This document shows positions 32,546-41,309 of a stretch of DNA of 64,000 nucleotides, piece by piece. Positions within the stretch are counted from its first letter, which is position 1. The number at the start of each line of letters is the position of its first letter. The stretch is from Streptomyces sp. man185 (GTDB lineage Bacteria; Actinomycetota; Actinomycetes; Streptomycetales; Streptomycetaceae). The stretch is taken from positions 1-64,000 of the forward strand of contig NTHE01000025.1 of assembly GCA_002551355.1 (NCBI GenBank), given 5' to 3'. Under the pieces are notes generated by a model. It was not told the origin of the DNA and ran no database searches. It saw only the letters and a program-made list of their open reading frames with translations. The position numbers and the translations under genes were made by a program.

Positions 32546-33144
32546 TGAAGGAACACGACCGGGACGACCCGGAACTGGAGTCCGTCCTCTCCGGCGTCGG
32601 CCCCCGCCTGCGCCGGCTGCGCAAGGACCGCGGGGTCACCCTCGCCGCCCTCTCGGCCGCCACCGGCATCTCTGTCTCCACGCTCTCCCGGCTGGAGTCC
32701 GGCGGACGTCGCCCCAGCCTCGAACTGATGCTGCCGATCGCCCGCGCCCACGAGGTGCCGCTCGACGACCTCGTGGGCGCCGCACCGGTCGGCGACCCGC
32801 GGGTGCGGGCCAAGCCGATCGTGCAGCACGGCCGCACCATGCTGCCGCTGACCGCCCGGCCGGGCGGCCTCCAGGCGTACAAGCTGATCCAGGAGCCGGG
32901 CGGCGCCGGCCCGCCGGAACAGCGCACGCACGAGGGGTACGAGTGGCTGTTCGTGCTCTCCGGGAAACTGCGGCTGCTGCTGGCCGAACACGATCTGGTG
33001 CTGGAGCCGGGGGAGGCCGCCGAGTTCGACACCCGGCTGCCGCACTGGTTCGGCCCGGCCGAGGACGAGACGGTGGAGTTCCTGAGCCTCTTCGGCCCGC
33101 AGGGCGAGCGCATGCACGTACGGGCGAAGCCCAAGCGCGCCTGA
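32545..33144 (+). CDS. XRE-family regulator with cupin domain
   Basis: A 199-residue protein with an N-terminal HTH_3 domain ('LRRLRKDRGVTLAALSAATGISVSTLSRLESG', residues about 22-55) and a C-terminal cupin (about 105-185: 'THEGYEWLFVLSGKLRLLL', 'GEAAEFDTRLPHWFG'). The cupin senses a small ligand or metal in relatives such as PuuR and SgrR-type regulators; the ligand here is unknown. It probably controls itself and perhaps the PIG-L gene upstream. Confidence 0.9.
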   Translation: MKEHDRDDPELESVLSGVGPRLRRLRKDRGVTLAALSAATGISVSTLSRLESGGRRPSLELMLPIARAHEVPLDDLVGAAPVGDPRVRAKPIVQHGRTMLPLTARPGGLQAYKLIQEPGGAGPPEQRTHEGYEWLFVLSGKLRLLLAEHDLVLEPGEAAEFDTRLPHWFGPAEDETVEFLSLFGPQGERMHVRAKPKRA

Positions 33145-33191
33145 GCCCCTGCAGCGCCCCGGGGGCGGGGCAGGGGTGTTCCCAGACCGGC

Positions 33192-33203
33192 AAGCGACCG
33201 CTT
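33192..33203. promoter_or_regulatory. AAGCG-N2-CGCTT operator-like palindrome
   Basis: AAGCGACCGCTT (arms AAGCG/CGCTT) overlaps a -10-like TAGTAT (33203-33208) about 70 bases upstream of the quinone oxidoreductase start. It fits a TetR-type operator over a promoter. No regulator is adjacent. Confidence 0.45.
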
Positions 33204-33274
33204 AGTATGCGGCGCAGCAGTGGTAATGCCGACCGCTCCGGCGGTTGACGCCGACAGTGTTGTGGAGGCCCCTC

Positions 33275-34240
33275 ATGCAGGCATGGCGAGTGCACCGGAA
33301 CGGCGAGCCGGGCGAGGTGATGCGGCTGGAGGAGACGGACCGGCCCACGCCCGGCGACGGGCAGGTGCTCGTCGAGGTCCGCGCGGCGAACGTCAACTTC
33401 CCCGACGCCCTGCTCTGCCGGGGCCAGTACCAGGTGCGGCCGCCGCTGCCGTTCACCCCGGGCGTCGAGGTGTGCGGCGTTACCGGGGACGGGCGGCGGG
33501 TCCTCGCCACCCCGGCCCTGCCCCACGGCGGCTTCGCCGACTACGTGGTCGCGGACGAGGCTGCCCTGCTGCCCGCCCCCGACGCCCTGGACGACGCCGA
33601 AGCGGCCGCTCTGCACATCGGCTACCAGACCGGCTGGTTCGGCCTGCACCGCCGCGCGAACCTCCAGCCCGGCGAGACCCTCCTCGTCCACGCGGCGGCC
33701 GGCGGCGTCGGCAGCGCGGCCGTCCAGCTCGGCAAGGCCGCGGGCGCGAAGGTCGTCGGCGTCGTCGGCGGCCCGGAGAAGGCGGCCGTCGCCCGCGAGC
33801 TCGGCTGCGACCTGGTCATCGACCGGCGCACCGAGGACATCGTCGCCGCCGTGAAGGAAGCCACCGGCGGGCGCGGCGCGGACGTCGTCTACGACCCGGT
33901 CGGCGGCGACGCGTACGCCAAGTCCACCAAGTGCGTCGCCTTCGAGGGCCGCATCCTCGTCGTCGGCTTCGCCAGCGGCGTCATTCCCACGCCGGGCCTC
34001 AACCACGCCCTGGTGAAGAACTACTCCGTCGTCGGACTGCACTGGGGCCTCTACAACACCAAGGACCCGGCCGCCGTCCGCGCCTGCCACGACGAGCTGA
34101 CCAAGCTCGCCGACCAGGGCATCGTCAAACCCCTGGTCAGTGAGCGTGTCGCGATGGCCGGAGCGGCCGACGCCGTCCAGCGCGTCGCCGACGGCACCAG
34201 CACCGGCCGCATCGTCGTCCTGCCCGGAGGCGCCCGATGA
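33275..34240 (+). CDS. NADPH:quinone oxidoreductase (zinc-independent MDR family)
   Basis: A 321-residue medium-chain dehydrogenase/reductase. The N-terminal GroES-like domain lacks zinc ligands, and the Rossmann fold has 'LLVHAAAGGVGSAAVQLGKAAGA' followed by 'KVVGVVGGPEKAAVARELGC'. Such enzymes reduce quinones or acyl-enoyl substrates using NADPH. ATG 33275 follows GGAGG by 7 bases; a longer frame adds ten residues without support. It heads an operon with two acyl-CoA dehydrogenases (ATGA overlaps), which suggests a role in breakdown of a particular acyl-CoA. Confidence 0.9.
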   Translation: MQAWRVHRNGEPGEVMRLEETDRPTPGDGQVLVEVRAANVNFPDALLCRGQYQVRPPLPFTPGVEVCGVTGDGRRVLATPALPHGGFADYVVADEAALLPAPDALDDAEAAALHIGYQTGWFGLHRRANLQPGETLLVHAAAGGVGSAAVQLGKAAGAKVVGVVGGPEKAAVARELGCDLVIDRRTEDIVAAVKEATGGRGADVVYDPVGGDAYAKSTKCVAFEGRILVVGFASGVIPTPGLNHALVKNYSVVGLHWGLYNTKDPAAVRACHDELTKLADQGIVKPLVSERVAMAGAADAVQRVADGTSTGRIVVLPGGAR

Positions 34241-35430
34241 GCCCCGCAGCCGACGCCGCCGAGATCCGCCGCCGTACCCGCGAGCTGCTCGCCGCGCATC
34301 CGCCCGCCACCACCGACCGCACCGACTTCCTCAAGGCCCGTTTCGACGCCGGCCTCGCCTGGGTCCACTACCCGGTCGGCCTCGGCGGACTCGACGCGCC
34401 CCGCTCCCTCCAGCAGGTCGCCGATACCGAACTCGCCGCCGCCGACGCGCCCGACAACGACCCGCGCCGCATCGGCATCGGCCTCGGCATGGCCGCCCCC
34501 ACCATCCTCGGCTTCGGCACCGACGAGCAGAAGCACCGCTTCCTGCGTCCCCTGTGGGTCGGCGAGGAGGTCTGGTGCCAGCTCTTCAGCGAACCCGGCG
34601 CCGGATCCGACCTCGCGGCGCTGGCCACCCGTGCCGTGAGGGACGGGGCCGGTGACTGGATCGTCGACGGGCAGAAGGTCTGGACGTCCAGCGCCCACCT
34701 GGCCCGCTGGGCGATCCTCATCGCCCGCACCGACCCGGACCTGCCCAAGCACCGCGGCATCAGCTACTTCATCTGCGACATGACCGACCCCGGCGTCGAG
34801 GTCCGGCCGCTGCGCCAGATCACCGGCGAGGCCGAGTTCAACGAGGTCTTCCTCACCGGCGTACGCATCCCGGACAGCCACCGGCTCGGACCCGTCGGCG
34901 AGGGGTGGAAGGTCGCCCAGACGACCCTGATGAACGAGCGCGTCTCCATCGGCGGCTCCCGCATCCCCCGCGAGGGCGGCATGATCGGCCCGGTCGCGAC
35001 GACCTGGCGCGAACGCCCCGAACTGCGCACCCCCGACACCCACCAGCGACTGCTGACCCTCTGGGTGGAGGCCGAGGTCGCCCGGCTCACCGGCGAGCGG
35101 CTGCGCCAGCAACTCGTCGCCGGACAGCCGGGCCCCGAGGGCTCGGGCATGAAGCTCGCCTTCGCCCGGCTCAACCAGGAGATCAGCGGCCTGGAGGTCG
35201 AACTGCTCGGGGACGAGGGGCTGTTGTACAGCGACTGGACGATGGTCCGTCCGGAGCTGGTCGACTTCACCGGACGGGACGCCGGCTACCGCTATCTGCG
35301 CTCCAAGGGCAACTCCATCGAGGGCGGCACCAGCGAGGTCCTGCTGAACATCGTGGCCGAGCGCGTCCTCGGCCTGCCCGCCGAACCCCGCAACGACAAG
35401 GACGTCGCCTGGAAGGACCTGAGCCGATGA
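34237..35430 (+). CDS. Acyl-CoA dehydrogenase, subunit 1
   Basis: A 397-residue FAD-dependent dehydrogenase. Typical stretches are 'CQLFSEPGAGSDLAALATRAVRDGAGDW' region, 'VDGQKVWTSSAHLARW', 'EFNEVFLTGVRIP' and 'SKGNSIEGGTSEVLLNIVAERVLGLP', where the Glu before GGT is the usual catalytic base position. It overlaps the oxidoreductase stop by ATGA and the second dehydrogenase start by ATGA. Paired dehydrogenase genes like this often make a heteromeric (alpha2beta2) enzyme, as in mycobacterial ChsE/FadE pairs. Confidence 0.93.
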   Translation: MSPAADAAEIRRRTRELLAAHPPATTDRTDFLKARFDAGLAWVHYPVGLGGLDAPRSLQQVADTELAAADAPDNDPRRIGIGLGMAAPTILGFGTDEQKHRFLRPLWVGEEVWCQLFSEPGAGSDLAALATRAVRDGAGDWIVDGQKVWTSSAHLARWAILIARTDPDLPKHRGISYFICDMTDPGVEVRPLRQITGEAEFNEVFLTGVRIPDSHRLGPVGEGWKVAQTTLMNERVSIGGSRIPREGGMIGPVATTWRERPELRTPDTHQRLLTLWVEAEVARLTGERLRQQLVAGQPGPEGSGMKLAFARLNQEISGLEVELLGDEGLLYSDWTMVRPELVDFTGRDAGYRYLRSKGNSIEGGTSEVLLNIVAERVLGLPAEPRNDKDVAWKDLSR

Positions 35431-36545
35431 CCGCGCCCGCCCAGCCCCCCGCCACCCCCGACCTGCTCTACTCGCAGGACGAGGAGGACCTGCGCTCCGC
35501 CGTGCGCGCCCTCCTCGCCGACCGGGCCGACGCGCCGACGGTGATCGCGGCGACCGAGTCCGACACGCCGTACGACCCGCGGCTGTGGTCCTCGCTCGCC
35601 ACCGGCATCGGCGCGGCCGGACTCCTCGTCCCCGAGAAGCTCGGCGGCCAGGGCGCGTCCCACCGTGAGGCCGCCGTGGTCCTGGAGGAGCTGGGCCGCA
35701 GCGTCGCCCCCGCCCCGTACCTGACCAGCTCCGTCGTGGCGACCGAGACTCTGCTCGCGCTGGGCGCGGAAGCCGGCCCGGCCGCCACGCTCCTGGGCGA
35801 ACTGGCCTCGGGCGCCCGTACGGCCGTGCTCGCGGTGCCCTTCGCGACCCCACCCGCCGGGGCGGACGCGGCCATCGCCGCGCCGGCCGGGACGGTGAGC
35901 GGCGTCGCCGACGCGGCGGCCGCCGACGTGCTGCTGGTGCCGACCGCCGAAGGTCTGTACGCGGTCGAGGCGTCGGGCCCCGGGGTCGCCGTCCAGCCCC
36001 TCGTCCCGCTCGACCTGACCCGCCCGCTCGCCGCCGTCACCCTGGCGAGCACGACCGGGACCCTGCTGGCCGACGCGGGCGCGAGCGCCGCCGCCGTACG
36101 GCGCGGACTGCTGGCCGGAGCCGGGCTGCTCGCCTCCGAACAGCTCGGGATCGCCGAGTGGTGCCTGACCGAGACGGTCCGCCACACCCGCGAACGCCAT
36201 CAGTTCAACCGGCCCGTGGGTTCCTTCCAGTCGCTCAAGCACCGGATGGCGCAGCTCTGGCTGGAGGTCGTCTCCGCCCGCGCAGCCGCCCGCAACGCCG
36301 CCGACGCGCTGGCCACCGGCAGCCCCGACGCCCCGCTCGCGGTCGCGGTGGCCCAGGCCTACTGCTCGGGCGTCGCGGTCCACGCCGCCGAGGAGTGCGT
36401 CCAGTTGCACGGCGGGATCGGCATGACCTGGGAACACCCCGCCCACCTGTACCTCAAGCGCGCCAAGGCCGACTCGATCGCGTACGGCACGGCGGGCGGC
36501 CACCGCCTGGCCGTGGCGGAACTGGCGGAGCTGCCGGCGCCGTAG
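35427..36545 (+). CDS. Acyl-CoA dehydrogenase, subunit 2
   Basis: A 372-residue second subunit. It has 'LLVPEKLGGQGASHREAAVVLEELGRS', 'RHQFNRPVGSFQSLKHRMAQLWLEV' and 'QLHGGIGMTWEHPAHLYLKRAKAD' in the family positions, but the C-terminal segment has no Glu corresponding to the usual base, and the middle region is shorter and Ala-rich. This fits a non-catalytic or complementary partner of subunit 1. The stop is followed by a 13-bp hairpin, ending the operon. Confidence 0.9.
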   Translation: MTAPAQPPATPDLLYSQDEEDLRSAVRALLADRADAPTVIAATESDTPYDPRLWSSLATGIGAAGLLVPEKLGGQGASHREAAVVLEELGRSVAPAPYLTSSVVATETLLALGAEAGPAATLLGELASGARTAVLAVPFATPPAGADAAIAAPAGTVSGVADAAAADVLLVPTAEGLYAVEASGPGVAVQPLVPLDLTRPLAAVTLASTTGTLLADAGASAAAVRRGLLAGAGLLASEQLGIAEWCLTETVRHTRERHQFNRPVGSFQSLKHRMAQLWLEVVSARAAARNAADALATGSPDAPLAVAVAQAYCSGVAVHAAEECVQLHGGIGMTWEHPAHLYLKRAKADSIAYGTAGGHRLAVAELAELPAP

Positions 36546-36566
36546 GCATCCGCCCGGACCGCATCC

Positions 36567-36611
36567 GGCCCCGGAAACCATTCGCGTCCGTCGCGGCGGG
36601 TTTCCGGGGCC
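36567..36611. terminator. Terminator after the acyl-CoA dehydrogenase operon
   Basis: A 13-bp perfect inverted repeat (36567-36579 with 36599-36611; GGCCCCGGAAACC core) with a 19-base loop, 21 bases after the stop. Confidence 0.75.
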
Positions 36612-36794
36612 GTCCGCGTGCCCTCGGGCGGGCTCCTCCGTCGCATCCTCGCTCACCGGAGGGCGGGTGGCGCCGAACCAGCGTTCACTGCGGGCCATGT
36701 GCGCGGCCGCCGCGCTCGCCGCGGCGGCCGGATCGCAGGGGTGCCGCCGCCGCGATCACCGGTCGAAGAGGGGCGACGACAGAGCGTGCTGTTT

Positions 36795-36815
36795 AATTGC
36801 GTACTGCTCGCAATT
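36795..36815 (+). promoter_or_regulatory. Nur (nickel-responsive Fur-family) box upstream of nikA
   Basis: AATTGCG-TACTGCT-CGCAATT is a palindrome with 7-base arms. Inside it TTGC (36797-36800), nine bases, then GCAA (36810-36813) match the strongest positions of the Streptomyces Nur box (tTGCaa-N5-ttGCAA). It lies 31 bases before the nikA ATG, and a -10-like TACAGT (36815-36820) overlaps it, so repression by Ni-bound Nur is expected. Confidence 0.8.
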
Positions 36816-36846
36816 ACAGTCGATCTTGAACAGGGATGTGCAGAGT

Positions 36847-38463
36847 ATGACGGCCCGATCGATACGGGTGGCGGTCGCCGCCACACTGGTGACCGCCCTC
36901 TCCCTGACCGCGGCAGCCTGCTCGAACCCGGACAGCGACAAAAGCGGATCCGGGCCGGGCTCCACCTCGGCCGTCGTCGGCATCGCCTACGAGCCCGACA
37001 GCCTGAGCCCGCTGCTCGGCTACGGCAAGGACGGCAACTCCAAGATCTTCGACGGGCTGCTCGCCCTGGACGCGGACATGAAGCTCCGCCCCGCCCTCGC
37101 CGCCGAACTCCCCGAGGTCAGCGCCGACGGACTGACGTACACCTACAAGCTGCGCCAGGGCGTGAAGTTCAGCGACGGCAAGGCGTTCGGTGCCAAGGAC
37201 GTCGTCTTCACCTACCGCACCATCCTCGACGAGAAGACCAACAATCCCTCCCGCACCGAGCTGGACGCCGTCGAGGACGTCACGGCGAAGGGCGAGGACA
37301 CGGTCGTCTTCACCCTCAAGTACCCCTACGCGCCGTTCGCCCAGCGCACCGTCCTGCCCATCGCCCCCGAGCACATCGCGGGCGAGCAGGACGTCAATAC
37401 CGGGGCCTTCACCACCCGCCCCATCGGCACCGGGCCCTACGTCCTCAGCAAGTGGTCCAAGGGCGAGAAGCTCAGCTTCACCGCCAACCCCGACTACTGG
37501 GGCGGCGAGCCGGAGGTGAAGAAGTTCACCATGGCGATCATCAAGGACGACGACGTACGCGCCACCCGGCTGCGCTCCGGCGACCTCGACGGCGCGATCC
37601 TGCCGCCCAACCTCGCCAAGGGCTTCGCGAACGACGAGCGCAGGAAGACGTACGCCGCGAACAGCTACGACTACCGCACGGTGACCCTCCCGACCCACAA
37701 CAAGGTCGCCGGGGACACCGCCGTGCGCCGCGCCCTCGACGTCGCCGTCGACCGCGAGACCATGGTGAAGGCCATCCTCAACGGTGACGGCAAGCCCGCC
37801 TACGGCCCTGTCCCGACCGACAGCGAGTGGTTCACCAAGGGCACCGAGCGTCCGCACGACCTCGCCGCCGCGAAGAAGATCCTGGACGAGGCCGGCTGGG
37901 AGCCCGGCAAGGACGGCGTCCGGGTCAAGGACGGCGTCCGCGCCGCCTTCCCGCTCTGGTACCTCACCGGCGACAAGCTCCGCCAGGAGCACGCCCTCGC
38001 CTACGCCTCCGACGCCAAGAAGGCCGGCATCGCCATCACGGCCGAGGCCGGCACCTGGGAGGTCATCGAACCCCGGATGAAGCACGACGCCGTGCTCGCG
38101 GGCGGCGGCTCCCCGGCCGACCCCGACTTCGACCAGTACACCCTGCTGAAGTCCTCCCTCGCCGGCGACGGCTTCAACAACATGGCCTGGTACGACAACA
38201 AGGCCGTCGACACCGCGATCGAGGCAGGGCGCAAGAGCGGTGACAAGGCCGATCGGAAGAAGGCGTACGACACCGTCCAGCGCGAGCTGGTGAAGAACCC
38301 GGGCTACACCTTCCTCACCCACATCGACCACCTCTACGTCGTCGACGACCGCTTCGGCCCCCTCACCACCCAGGTCGAGCCGCACGACCACGGGCTGGCC
38401 TCCGGCCCCTGGTGGAACGTCGAGAAGTGGTCCACCGAGGGCGCCGGGAGCTCGAAGAAGTGA
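36847..38463 (+). CDS. nikA: Nickel ABC transporter substrate-binding lipoprotein NikA-like
   Basis: A 538-residue family-5 (peptide/nickel) extracellular binding protein with a lipoprotein signal ending 'LSLTAAAC' (C25). Features: 'VVGIAYEPDSLSPLLGYGKDG', 'VKFSDGKAFGAKDVVFTYRTI' and 'GTGPYVLSKWSKGEKLSFTANPDYWGG' positions of the SBP_bac_5 domain. Family members bind peptides, nickel chelates or opines; the five-gene order binding protein-permease-permease-ATPase-ATPase and the upstream Nur box support nickel uptake, as in S. coelicolor nikABCDE (SCO6451-6455). It feeds nickel to Ni-superoxide dismutase, urease or hydrogenase in such organisms. Substrate is inferred, not shown. Confidence 0.8.
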   Translation: MTARSIRVAVAATLVTALSLTAAACSNPDSDKSGSGPGSTSAVVGIAYEPDSLSPLLGYGKDGNSKIFDGLLALDADMKLRPALAAELPEVSADGLTYTYKLRQGVKFSDGKAFGAKDVVFTYRTILDEKTNNPSRTELDAVEDVTAKGEDTVVFTLKYPYAPFAQRTVLPIAPEHIAGEQDVNTGAFTTRPIGTGPYVLSKWSKGEKLSFTANPDYWGGEPEVKKFTMAIIKDDDVRATRLRSGDLDGAILPPNLAKGFANDERRKTYAANSYDYRTVTLPTHNKVAGDTAVRRALDVAVDRETMVKAILNGDGKPAYGPVPTDSEWFTKGTERPHDLAAAKKILDEAGWEPGKDGVRVKDGVRAAFPLWYLTGDKLRQEHALAYASDAKKAGIAITAEAGTWEVIEPRMKHDAVLAGGGSPADPDFDQYTLLKSSLAGDGFNNMAWYDNKAVDTAIEAGRKSGDKADRKKAYDTVQRELVKNPGYTFLTHIDHLYVVDDRFGPLTTQVEPHDHGLASGPWWNVEKWSTEGAGSSKK

Positions 38464-39452
38464 GCCGACGCCTCCCCTGGGGGCCGATGGCGAGGATGGC
38501 GGGACGGCGGGCCCTGTTCGCCGTCCCCGTCCTCGGCGTCGTCACCTTCGGCGTCTTCGCCGTCGCCGCCGCGTCCCCCTTCGACCCCGTCAAGGCGTAC
38601 GCGGGCACCGCCGGGCTCACCGCGTCGCAGGAGAACCTCGACCAGCTGCGGGCCAACCTCGGCGTCGACCAGCCGCTCGTCGCCCGCTGGTGGGACTGGC
38701 TGACCTCCGCCCTCCAGGGCGACTTCGGCGACTCCAGCGTGATGCGCCAGCCGGTCGCCGACGTCATCGCGGAGCGCATGGGCTGGTCCGTCCTGCTCGC
38801 CGCCACCGCCTTCCTGATCGCGATCCTGCTCGGCACCGGCCTCGGCGTCCTCGCCGCCCGCCGGCCCGGCGGCTGGCTCGACCGCTGCGTCAGCTCCGTC
38901 GCCTACACCCTGGAAGCCGCCCCCGCCTTCTGGCTCGGCCTCCTCGCCATCTGGTTCTTCGCCCTGAAGCTCGACGTCCTCCCGGCCGGCGGGCTCACCG
39001 ACGCCGCCAGCGACCTCATCACCTTCGGCCAGGTCGCCTCGCACCTCGTGCTGCCCGCGGCGGTCCTCGGGATCTCCCAGCTGCCGTGGTTCTTCCTGTA
39101 CGTACGCCAGGGGGTCGCCGACGCCATCGCCGAGGACCCGGTCCGCGGCGCCCGTGCCCGGGGACTGAGCGAACGCACCGTGCTCCTCGGCCACGCCCTG
39201 CGCTCCGGGATGCTGCCGATGCTCACCCTGATCGGCTCCCGCGTCCCCGAACTCATCACCGGCGCCCTGCTCGTGGAGACGGTCTTCAGCTGGCCCGGCA
39301 TCGCCGCGGCCACCGTCGAGGCCGCCACCTCGGTGGACTTCTCCCTGCTCGCCGCGCTCACGGTGCTCGCCACCGCCGCCGTTTTGCTCGGCAATCTGCT
39401 CTCCGACCTCCTCTACGGACTCGCCGACCCCCGGGTGGCCTTCGATGGCTGA
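38460..39452 (+). CDS. nikB: Nickel ABC transporter permease NikB-like
   Basis: A 330-residue OppB/NikB-type permease with about six helices: 'MARMAGRRALFAVPVLGVVTFGVFAV' at the N-terminus, the extracellular loop 'LGVDQPLVARWWDWLTSALQGDFG' and the EAA loop 'EDPVRGARARGLSERTVLLGHALRSGMLP'. GTG 38460 overlaps the nikA stop (GTGA). Confidence 0.85.
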   Translation: MSRRLPWGPMARMAGRRALFAVPVLGVVTFGVFAVAAASPFDPVKAYAGTAGLTASQENLDQLRANLGVDQPLVARWWDWLTSALQGDFGDSSVMRQPVADVIAERMGWSVLLAATAFLIAILLGTGLGVLAARRPGGWLDRCVSSVAYTLEAAPAFWLGLLAIWFFALKLDVLPAGGLTDAASDLITFGQVASHLVLPAAVLGISQLPWFFLYVRQGVADAIAEDPVRGARARGLSERTVLLGHALRSGMLPMLTLIGSRVPELITGALLVETVFSWPGIAAATVEAATSVDFSLLAALTVLATAAVLLGNLLSDLLYGLADPRVAFDG

Positions 39453-40302
39453 GACCGCACTCGCCCGGCCGGGCCTCACCACGCGCCGCGTCCGGGTCGT
39501 CACCTCGGCCGTGATCGTCGCCGCCGTCGCCCTGGCCGTCCTCGTCGTCCCGCCGCTGACCCAGCTCGACCAGCAGGCCGTCGACCTGGCCAACAAGCTC
39601 CACCCGCCGTCCTGGTCCCACCCCTTCGGCACCGACGACGTCGGCCGCGACCTCCTGCTGCGCTGCGTCTACGGCCTGCGCGTCTCGCTGCTCGTCGGCC
39701 TGGTCGCGGCCCTCACCGCCACTGTCATCGGCACCGCGATCGGGGCGCTCGCCGGGGCGTTCGGCGGCTGGACCGACCGGATCGTGATGCGGGTCGTCGA
39801 CGCCCTGTCCTCCATCCCGCATCTGCTGCTGGGCATCTTCATCGTCGCGATGTTCCGGCCCGGCGTCTGGCCGGTGATCATCTCGGTCGCCCTGACGCAC
39901 TGGATCTCCACCGCCCGGATCGTCCGCTCCGAAGTCCTCTCCCTGCGCTCGCGCCCCTTCATCGACGCGGCCGTCTCCGGCGGCGCCTCCCGCACCCGGG
40001 TCATCGCACGCCACCTGCTGCCCGGCGTGCTCCCGCAGGCCGCTCTGGCCGCCGTGCTGATGGTGCCGCACGCCATGTGGCACGAGTCGGCGCTGTCCTT
40101 CCTCGGGCTCGGGCTCCCGGCCCATCAGGCGAGCCTCGGCAACCTCGTCCAGTCCGCGCGCGGTTCGCTGCTCGCGGGGGACTGGTGGCCGACCCTCTTC
40201 CCCGGCCTCTTCCTGATCATCCCGACCCTCGCGCTGGCCGGTCTCGCCGGAGCCTGGCGCGACCGGATCAACCCGCGCCGGAAATCGGAGCTGATGCTGT
40301 GA
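39445..40302 (+). CDS. nikC: Nickel ABC transporter permease NikC-like
   Basis: A 285-residue OppC/NikC-type permease: 'HPFGTDDVGRDLLLRCVYGLRVSLLVGLVAAL' region typical of the family, 'SSIPHLLLGIFIVAMF' and the EAA loop 'RPFIDAAVSGGASRTRVIARHLLPGVLP'. It overlaps nikB by 8 bases and nikD by GTGA. Confidence 0.85.
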   Translation: MAETALARPGLTTRRVRVVTSAVIVAAVALAVLVVPPLTQLDQQAVDLANKLHPPSWSHPFGTDDVGRDLLLRCVYGLRVSLLVGLVAALTATVIGTAIGALAGAFGGWTDRIVMRVVDALSSIPHLLLGIFIVAMFRPGVWPVIISVALTHWISTARIVRSEVLSLRSRPFIDAAVSGGASRTRVIARHLLPGVLPQAALAAVLMVPHAMWHESALSFLGLGLPAHQASLGNLVQSARGSLLAGDWWPTLFPGLFLIIPTLALAGLAGAWRDRINPRRKSELML

Positions 40303-41309
40303 CCGCCGACCGAGCCACCGCCTCGTCAGGCCGTGACGTCCCCGTCCTCGACGTCCGGGACCTCTCCGTCCGCTTCCGGATGCGCGGCGGCCGGGACATC
40401 GCCGCCGTCACCGACGCCCGCTTCTCCGTCGCGCCGGGGGAGTGCCTGGCCCTGGTCGGCGAGAGCGGCTGCGGCAAGTCCGTGCTGGCCTCCGCCCTGC
40501 TCGGGCTGCTCCCCGCCAACGCGGCCACCACCGGCAGCGCCGTCCTCGGCGGGGACACGGACCTGCTCACCGCCGGCGAGCGCACCCTCGCCCGCACCGT
40601 ACGGGGACGGCGCATCGGCCTCGTACCGCAGAGCCCCGCCGCCCACCTCACCCCCGTGCGCACGGTGCGCGCCCAACTGGAGGAGAGCCTGCGCGAGCTG
40701 ACCGGGGTGCGGCGGAGCGCCCTGCCCGAGGCGGCCCTGGCCGCGGCCGCCCGCGCCTCGTTCCCCGCCGACCACCTCGACCGCTACCCGCACGAGCTCT
40801 CCGGCGGTCTCGCCCAGCGCGCCGCGACCGCCCTCGCCCTGATCGGCGACGCCCCGCTGCTCCTCGCCGACGAACCGACCACCGGGCTCGACCGGGACCT
40901 CGTCGAGCGGACGGTGGACGAACTGCGCCGCCACACCGACGAGGGCCGGGCGCTGCTGATCATCACCCACGACCTGGCCGCCGCCGAACGGATCGCGGAC
41001 CGGGTCGCCGTGATGTACGCGGGACGGATCGTCGAGATCGCGGAGGCGGCCCTCTTCTTCGGCGAACCCGGCCCCCGCCACCCGTACGCCAAGGGCCTCC
41101 TGGCGGCCCTGCCCGAGCGGGACTTCACCCCGATTCCCGGGATGCCGCCGGAGCTGGGGGCGCTGCCCGAGGGCTGTGCCTTCGCCGACCGCTGCGCGTA
41201 CGCCGACGCCCGCTGCACGGGCGAACGCCCGGCCTTCACGGCGGGCCTGGCCTGCCACCACGCGCCGACCGCCAGGGCGCACCCCTCCAAGGAGGCAGCC
41301 GATGCTTGA
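40299..41309 (+). CDS. nikD: Nickel ABC transporter ATPase NikD-like
   Basis: A 336-residue importer ATPase with 'GESGCGKSVLASALLGLLP' (Walker A), 'ELSGGLAQRAATALALIGDAP' (signature; LSGGL instead of LSGGQ), 'LLLADEPTTGLDRDLVERT' (Walker B) and the C-terminal oligopeptide-transporter cysteine region 'ALPEGCAFADRCAYADARC' (oligo_HPY type). GTG 40299 overlaps nikC. Confidence 0.85.
   Translation: MTADRATASSGRDVPVLDVRDLSVRFRMRGGRDIAAVTDARFSVAPGECLALVGESGCGKSVLASALLGLLPANAATTGSAVLGGDTDLLTAGERTLARTVRGRRIGLVPQSPAAHLTPVRTVRAQLEESLRELTGVRRSALPEAALAAAARASFPADHLDRYPHELSGGLAQRAATALALIGDAPLLLADEPTTGLDRDLVERTVDELRRHTDEGRALLIITHDLAAAERIADRVAVMYAGRIVEIAEAALFFGEPGPRHPYAKGLLAALPERDFTPIPGMPPELGALPEGCAFADRCAYADARCTGERPAFTAGLACHHAPTARAHPSKEAADA

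Noticed and set aside
29691-33134. 1147-residue minus-strand ORF
   Set aside because: Antisense across three recognised genes and their control regions; low-complexity composition typical of GC-rich shadow frames.
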